19,189 nucleotides of DNA, taken from positions 1 through 19,189 of the forward strand of contig CAKPRX010000040.1 in NCBI GenBank assembly GCA_934183135.1, read 5' to 3'. The position numbers and the translations under genes are program-made. Within the stretch, counting starts at the first letter, position 1, and the number at the start of each line of letters is the position of its first letter. Below are positions 15,853-19,189 of this stretch, piece after piece. The notes under the pieces were generated by a model that saw only the letters and a program-made list of their open reading frames with translations, was not told where the DNA came from and searched no databases. Source of the DNA: an uncultured Prevotella sp. GTDB lineage: Bacteria > Bacteroidota > Bacteroidia > Bacteroidales > Bacteroidaceae.

Positions 15853-16443
15853 ATGGCAGAAAGCAAGACATCAATATATCGCCACGCGCACATCGCCGTC
15901 AGCGCCCTGGCCACCCTCGTACTGATGGTGGCCCTCATGTCGCTCTCGGGATGCAAGAAGCGCGTGTCGCCCACCACGCTGAGCGTGATAGACTCCGTTC
16001 GCCACTATTATCCCATCGTGGCGGGCGAGAAACTCAATGTGGTTTACACCATCGTGAACCGCGGCGAAGACCCTTTCCTCATCGATGATGTTCAGCCGTC
16101 ATGCGGCTGTATCGCCGGCGAGGTCAAGGAGGTGGCCATACCTCCTCACGACTCGCTCACGCTGTCCTTCGTGTTCGACTCGAGTAAGAATGTGGGTTAC
16201 GTGCGTCACTGCATACGCATATTCGGCAATGTCCTGCCGCGGGGCATGGCCACCCTGGTGTTCGATGTCAACGTGGTGCCGCCCTCGGATGCCATTCCCG
16301 ACTACGAGGAGACCTATCAGCGCGAGACGGATGCCAGCGTCAAGGACCTGGTCGACGGTGCCCATGCACAGAAGGGCTACTATACCGATGAGGAAGGTGC
16401 CAAGGACAGCCGGCGCCATGTGCGCTATCCGTGGCGCGAGTAG
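15853..16443 (+). CDS. DUF1573 lipoprotein
   Basis: 196 residues. A lipoprotein signal ends LSGC (Cys34), followed by Lys-Lys. Residues about 50-130 form the DUF1573 immunoglobulin-like (ASH-type) beta-sandwich seen in many Bacteroidetes exported proteins: FTIVNRGEDP-like strand (YTIVNRGEDPFLIDDVQPSC), the conserved PSCGC (about 80-84), then IPPHDSLTLSF and GYVRHCIRIFGN. The C-terminal 50 residues are charged and likely disordered. The gene follows the DUF4838-like gene by 7 bases and closes the operon. The biochemical role of DUF1573 is unknown; as an envelope-anchored beta-sandwich it may be a structural or polymer-binding accessory of the machine. There is no intrinsic terminator directly after it, only a GC hairpin without a T-run (16461-16484), so readthrough into the next gene is possible. 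Confidence 0.85.
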   Translation: MAESKTSIYRHAHIAVSALATLVLMVALMSLSGCKKRVSPTTLSVIDSVRHYYPIVAGEKLNVVYTIVNRGEDPFLIDDVQPSCGCIAGEVKEVAIPPHDSLTLSFVFDSSKNVGYVRHCIRIFGNVLPRGMATLVFDVNVVPPSDAIPDYEETYQRETDASVKDLVDGAHAQKGYYTDEEGAKDSRRHVRYPWRE

Positions 16444-16535
16444 GCAGCCCTACGCCTACGGCCGCCCCCATGCGCAGTGGCGGCAGGCCGATAACTAATG
16501 AGCTCACTAAATGTTTAATAAATTCACAAGTAATT

Positions 16536-17658
16536 ATGATGAAAAAGTTTATTCTTTTTGCAGTGTCCGCGCTCGCTCTCGCGGCATGTAGCGATCACAA
16601 CTACTGTAACTGGCGGCTCTGAGCAGAAGTCGGAGCCAGCTACCGAAGTGTACGTGCAGGGTACCAGGATGGCTGCCAACAGGGTAACTAAGGCACCGAA
16701 GGATTATGATACGGGCAAGGCCTATTTCTACATCCGTCTGGACAACCTTATCCCTAACCTTGGCTCTGATGTTGAGTCTGCCAAGTATTTCCCGCAGACA
16801 CGCAGCTATCAGTCTGTCTTTGCTGAGCGCAACAGTGGTACCATTCAGGTCAGTTATCCTTACTTCAGCGAGGGTACATATAAGAAGTATGTGTACGATA
16901 CTACTGGCAAGGCTACCCAGAGTGTCATTGAGAATGCTCCTACACTCAGCGACCTTATTAACGCTAACCAGAACACAAAACTTGATCTGAGTAAATACAA
17001 TACGAAGGACTACAAGATTATCTGGTACATCGTCAAGTGGTCTGATAACAACTGGCACGTAGACGGTGTGGTGGTCAAGAACGATGTCAAGGATGCTACT
17101 GAGGTTATCCCCAGTATCAAGGACGACAACAAGGACCTGGACAACAAGGCCGACGAGACTCCTGTAGACCCGGAATATGGTACGGGCAACGTAGAGGTGG
17201 ACATCCATCAGCAGGCACACAACACCTGGGAAGAGATTAAGACTTCTATCCACGTGCGCGACCTGGTTAACGGTGTCAAGGTGACCATCCCGCTTGAGAA
17301 AGAGTATGTAGCCGAGGCCGACGATATGCACATCCGCACTTATAGCTTCGAGCTTGAGAGCAAAGTGTACATCAACGGACATGAGTACGTGCTCCAGGAC
17401 AATAATCCTATCAGGCTGACGGTAGAGCACCAGGACAAGGCTGTTGTCATTACTGTTTCGGCCATCAGCGCCGACTACATCAAGGCTCTCCGTAAGGAGT
17501 ATGGCGACGGTGTTACCATCGAGGTACACACTTACGCCAAGGGGCTCTCTAAGGAGGGTATCTGGAGTCGTGTAAAGCAGTCTACGGTAACGGTAGACCC
17601 GTCTACGTACGAAGGACTTATCTTCAAGGGTGCCACGAACGCTTTCGGATACGAGTAG
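16536..17658 (+). CDS. Secreted lipoprotein of unknown family, interrupted by a frameshift
   Basis: ATG 16536 (or 16539) opens a textbook lipoprotein signal, MKKFILFAVSALALAAC (Cys18), in a frame that stops at TGA 16620-16622. The remaining 340 or so residues continue in the +1 frame to 17658 with good coding character (GGSEQKSEPATEVYVQGTR onward). Removing a single base, for example the T in AACTGGCGG near 16611, joins the two as CSDHNYC-N-GGSEQ. The body has no membrane segment and looks like a beta-rich surface protein: IIWYIVKWSDNNWHVDGVVV (about residue 160), an acidic linker, then a second beta domain containing KTSIHVRDLVNGVKVTIP and NGHEYVLQ. I do not recognise the family; fimbrillin-like or other surface lipoproteins are candidates only by general look. 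Codon use matches the SusC gene (no ATA), suggesting high expression. A true mutation and an assembly error are both possible. Confidence 0.75.
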
Positions 17659-17711
17659 TTGAGTTTGCGAGCATAGAGTGAGTAGCAGCACGCTCAACTG
17701 CTGTGTTTTGG

Positions 17712-17765
17712 GCCGGCCCAGGGCATCCCCTCCAAGGGATTGCTGCTGGGCCGGCTTCTTTTTTA
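17712..17765 (+). terminator. Strong intrinsic terminator
   Basis: GCCGGCCCAG (17712-17721) pairs with CTGGGCCGGC (17746-17755); an inner stem ATCCC/GGGAT extends the hairpin. TTCTTTTTT follows directly. It ends transcription of the lipoprotein gene and perhaps readthrough from the polysaccharide operon. Confidence 0.88.
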
Positions 17766-18288
17766 GAGTTGGGGCAGACTGGTTCAAGGGGGCAGTAGTC
17801 GGTTGTCAGGATTGTCACGGTTTACACATCTGCAGTCTCTTATTCTCCCTTGGGAACCCGGGAACCGCTCAGTTCTTCTCCTTGTAACGGAATGTTGATG
17901 ATAAAAAAAACGCAAGGATGGTTAAGGAAAGCAAAAAGATAGCAAATGGCCTATAAAATATGGCAAAAGGCAAGTTAGCGGCTTGTTTTGGACGAAAATG
18001 CATCCTCTTCCGGCCTCTTAATGCTGTGAAAATGTATAGAATGGCCGATACATATTTACCCATGGGTACCCTCTGTGCGCGGGCCGATGGCCAGTGGGTG
18101 TGCAGCAGTCCCCTAAAGTGCTAAAAAGGTAATGTTCATGGACTTCTTGGCACTTTTTCCAAGAGCCTTGATGGCTCTATTTAGGCCGCTGAAGGCCCCC
18201 TCGGCGGCCGCTGTCCTGGCCCTGTGTGCGCACACAGCCGCGGAAGTCAGAAAAGTAAGTGTTAAAAAGCTAATTTTTACCCTTAAAA
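17766..18288. other. Intergenic region upstream of the SusC-like gene
   Basis: No convincing gene. It contains an A-rich stretch (17900-17960), small hairpins AGAGCC-TTGAT-GGCTCT (18162-18178) and GGCCGC/GCGGCC (18184-18209), an inverted repeat ATGTAT/ATACAT near 18031-18052, and a perfect 16-bp palindrome at 18222-18237. Short open frames on both strands around 18113-18338 overlap these structures and the promoter, and look spurious. Confidence 0.5.
18222..18237. repeat. Perfect 16-bp palindrome upstream of the SusC promoter
   Basis: CTGTGTGCGCACACAG is a perfect palindrome, centred about 60 bases upstream of the -33 box of the downstream promoter. Position and symmetry suit an operator for a dimeric regulator. 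No regulator gene is visible in the window. Confidence 0.6.
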
Positions 18289-18321
18289 TTTGGGGCAATA
18301 CCTTTTTTTTTGCTAAATTTG
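18289..18321 (+). promoter_or_regulatory. Promoter of the SusC-like gene
   Basis: TTTG (18289-18292), a 21-base spacer containing a T9 run, and TAAATTTG (18314-18321) match the Bacteroidetes consensus. Transcription would start near 18328, giving a leader of about 90 to 125 bases depending on which start codon is used. Confidence 0.78.
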
Positions 18322-18452
18322 TGCCCGTCTTACTATAAGAACTCTAAAAATGGCAGCAAGTGGCCATGCGAGTGTGAATAAAACCTAATAGAGTAGTATA
18401 GGTACTGACTGAAGAATTTATGTCTAACTTAATTAATATAAAGTTCAACGCT

Positions 18453-19189
18453 ATGAATGAAAAGCAATTTCTAAAATTGTGCTTTTCGGCAGCCTTGTGC
18501 ATGGGCGCAGTGAGTGTTAACGCAGCGGCTACGGCCAATGTGGGAACCTCTTACTCCGTACAGCAGGCAAACGAGAAGCAGGTTAGCGGACAAATCTTTG
18601 ATGAAAACGGAGAACCCGTTATCGGTGCTACCGTTACAGTTAAGGGTACCAAGACCGCTGTGCCTACCGATGTAGATGGTAAATTTACCATGAAAGCTCC
18701 TGCCGGGAGCAAACTTGTCATTACTTATCTGGGCTATACTACTACAGAGGTTACCGCCGGACAGGACATCAAGGTAACGCTGAAGCCCGACAATCAGGTG
18801 CTGAATGAAGTAGTGGTGACAGCCCTCGGTATCAAGAAAGAGGCCAAGTCACTTTCGTACAATGTACAGCAGCTCGGCGGCGATGCTGTGACTAAGGTTC
18901 AGGATGCCAACTTCGTTAACTCTCTGAACGGTAAGGTGGCCGGTGTCCAGTTCTCACAGAGCTCGGCCGGTGCCGGTTCTGCTACCCGTGTCGTAATGCG
19001 TGGTATCAAGTCTATCAACGGTAACAACGGTGCGCTCTACGTTATCGACGGTGTGCCAATGCCCAACCTGCAGAGTTCGCAGGAGTCGACCATGTACGGC
19101 GGCGCTGGTTCTACTGGTGACTCTGCAGCCGACATCAACCCCAATGATATCGAGAGCATCTCAGTGCTGAGCGGTCCCTCGGCTGCTGC
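18453..19189 (+). CDS. SusC/RagA-family TonB-dependent receptor, N-terminal part
   Basis: Outer-membrane receptor that imports glycans or peptides with a SusD-like lipoprotein lid and TonB energy; only the first 245 codons lie in the window. Residues 1-25 are a signal peptide (MNEKQFLKLCFSAAL, ending NAAA). Residues 43-110 are the carboxypeptidase-D-like domain typical of SusC (VSGQIFDENGEPVIGATV, then DGKFTM and LVITYLGY). NEVVVTALG (118-126) is the TonB-box region, and the plug domain follows (VNSLNGKVAGVQF, RVVMRGIKSINGNN, ALYVIDGVPM). ATG 18420 is an in-frame alternative that would lengthen the signal by 11 residues; 18453 gives the more normal signal. A SusD partner would be expected just past the window edge. 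The substrate cannot be told. Codons are of the highly expressed type (ATC and ATT, no ATA). Confidence 0.93.
   Translation, partial: MNEKQFLKLCFSAALCMGAVSVNAAATANVGTSYSVQQANEKQVSGQIFDENGEPVIGATVTVKGTKTAVPTDVDGKFTMKAPAGSKLVITYLGYTTTEVTAGQDIKVTLKPDNQVLNEVVVTALGIKKEAKSLSYNVQQLGGDAVTKVQDANFVNSLNGKVAGVQFSQSSAGAGSATRVVMRGIKSINGNNGALYVIDGVPMPNLQSSQESTMYGGAGSTGDSAADINPNDIESISVLSGPSAA

Noticed and set aside
18132..18338. 68-codon plus-strand frame upstream of the SusC-like gene
   Set aside because: It runs through the palindrome and the promoter boxes, and a competing frame exists on the other strand; more likely regulatory DNA.

Overview
The window looks like chromosomal DNA of a moderately GC-rich member of the Bacteroidales (Bacteroidota), perhaps Prevotella- or Muribaculaceae-like; I would not go below order level. 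The grounds are a SusC/RagA-type TonB-dependent receptor, SGNH and GH115 polysaccharide enzymes, DUF1573 and DUF4838-type lipoproteins, starts without clear Shine-Dalgarno sites, and several promoters of the Bacteroidetes form TTTG-N19-21-TAnnTTTG.

Layout. 1-120: tRNA-Gly(GCC) on the minus strand with a textbook Bacteroidetes promoter. 476-1999: a two-gene plus-strand unit, low-molecular-weight protein tyrosine phosphatase and a secreted calcineurin-like phosphoesterase. 2115-3480: a monocistronic FucO-type iron alcohol dehydrogenase with its own promoter and a strong terminator. 3481-4142: a gene-free stretch rich in inverted and dispersed repeats. 4143-7297: one minus-strand gene for an SGNH-esterase/GH115 alpha-glucuronidase fusion, enclosed by a pair of 50-bp inverted repeats (45 of 50 identical), so possibly a mobile or invertible cassette.

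7938-16443: five tightly packed plus-strand genes (overlaps of 4 and 32 bp, gaps of 7 and 39 bp) that read as one synthase-dependent exopolysaccharide machine: an inner-membrane protein with a HEAT-like cytosolic domain, a processive family 2 glycosyltransferase with D, DxD, ED and QxxRW motifs, a 997-residue periplasmic TPR plus outer-membrane beta-barrel protein, a large lipoprotein resembling DUF4838/alpha-glucuronidase-like glycosidases, and a DUF1573 lipoprotein. The architecture parallels Pga, Bcs and Pel systems (synthase, TPR-porin, periplasmic glycan enzyme) but lacks a PilZ domain, a BcsB-like subunit and a PgaB-like deacetylase. I know of no named system with this gene set, and it is the most interesting object in the window.

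16536-17765: a secreted lipoprotein of unknown family whose lipoprotein signal and body lie in different frames (a one-base frameshift), followed by a strong terminator. 17766-19189: a long 5' region with palindromes, a near-consensus promoter, and the first 245 codons of a SusC-like receptor cut by the window edge. These last two genes avoid ATA isoleucine codons, whereas the polysaccharide operon uses them heavily, suggesting a different expression class.
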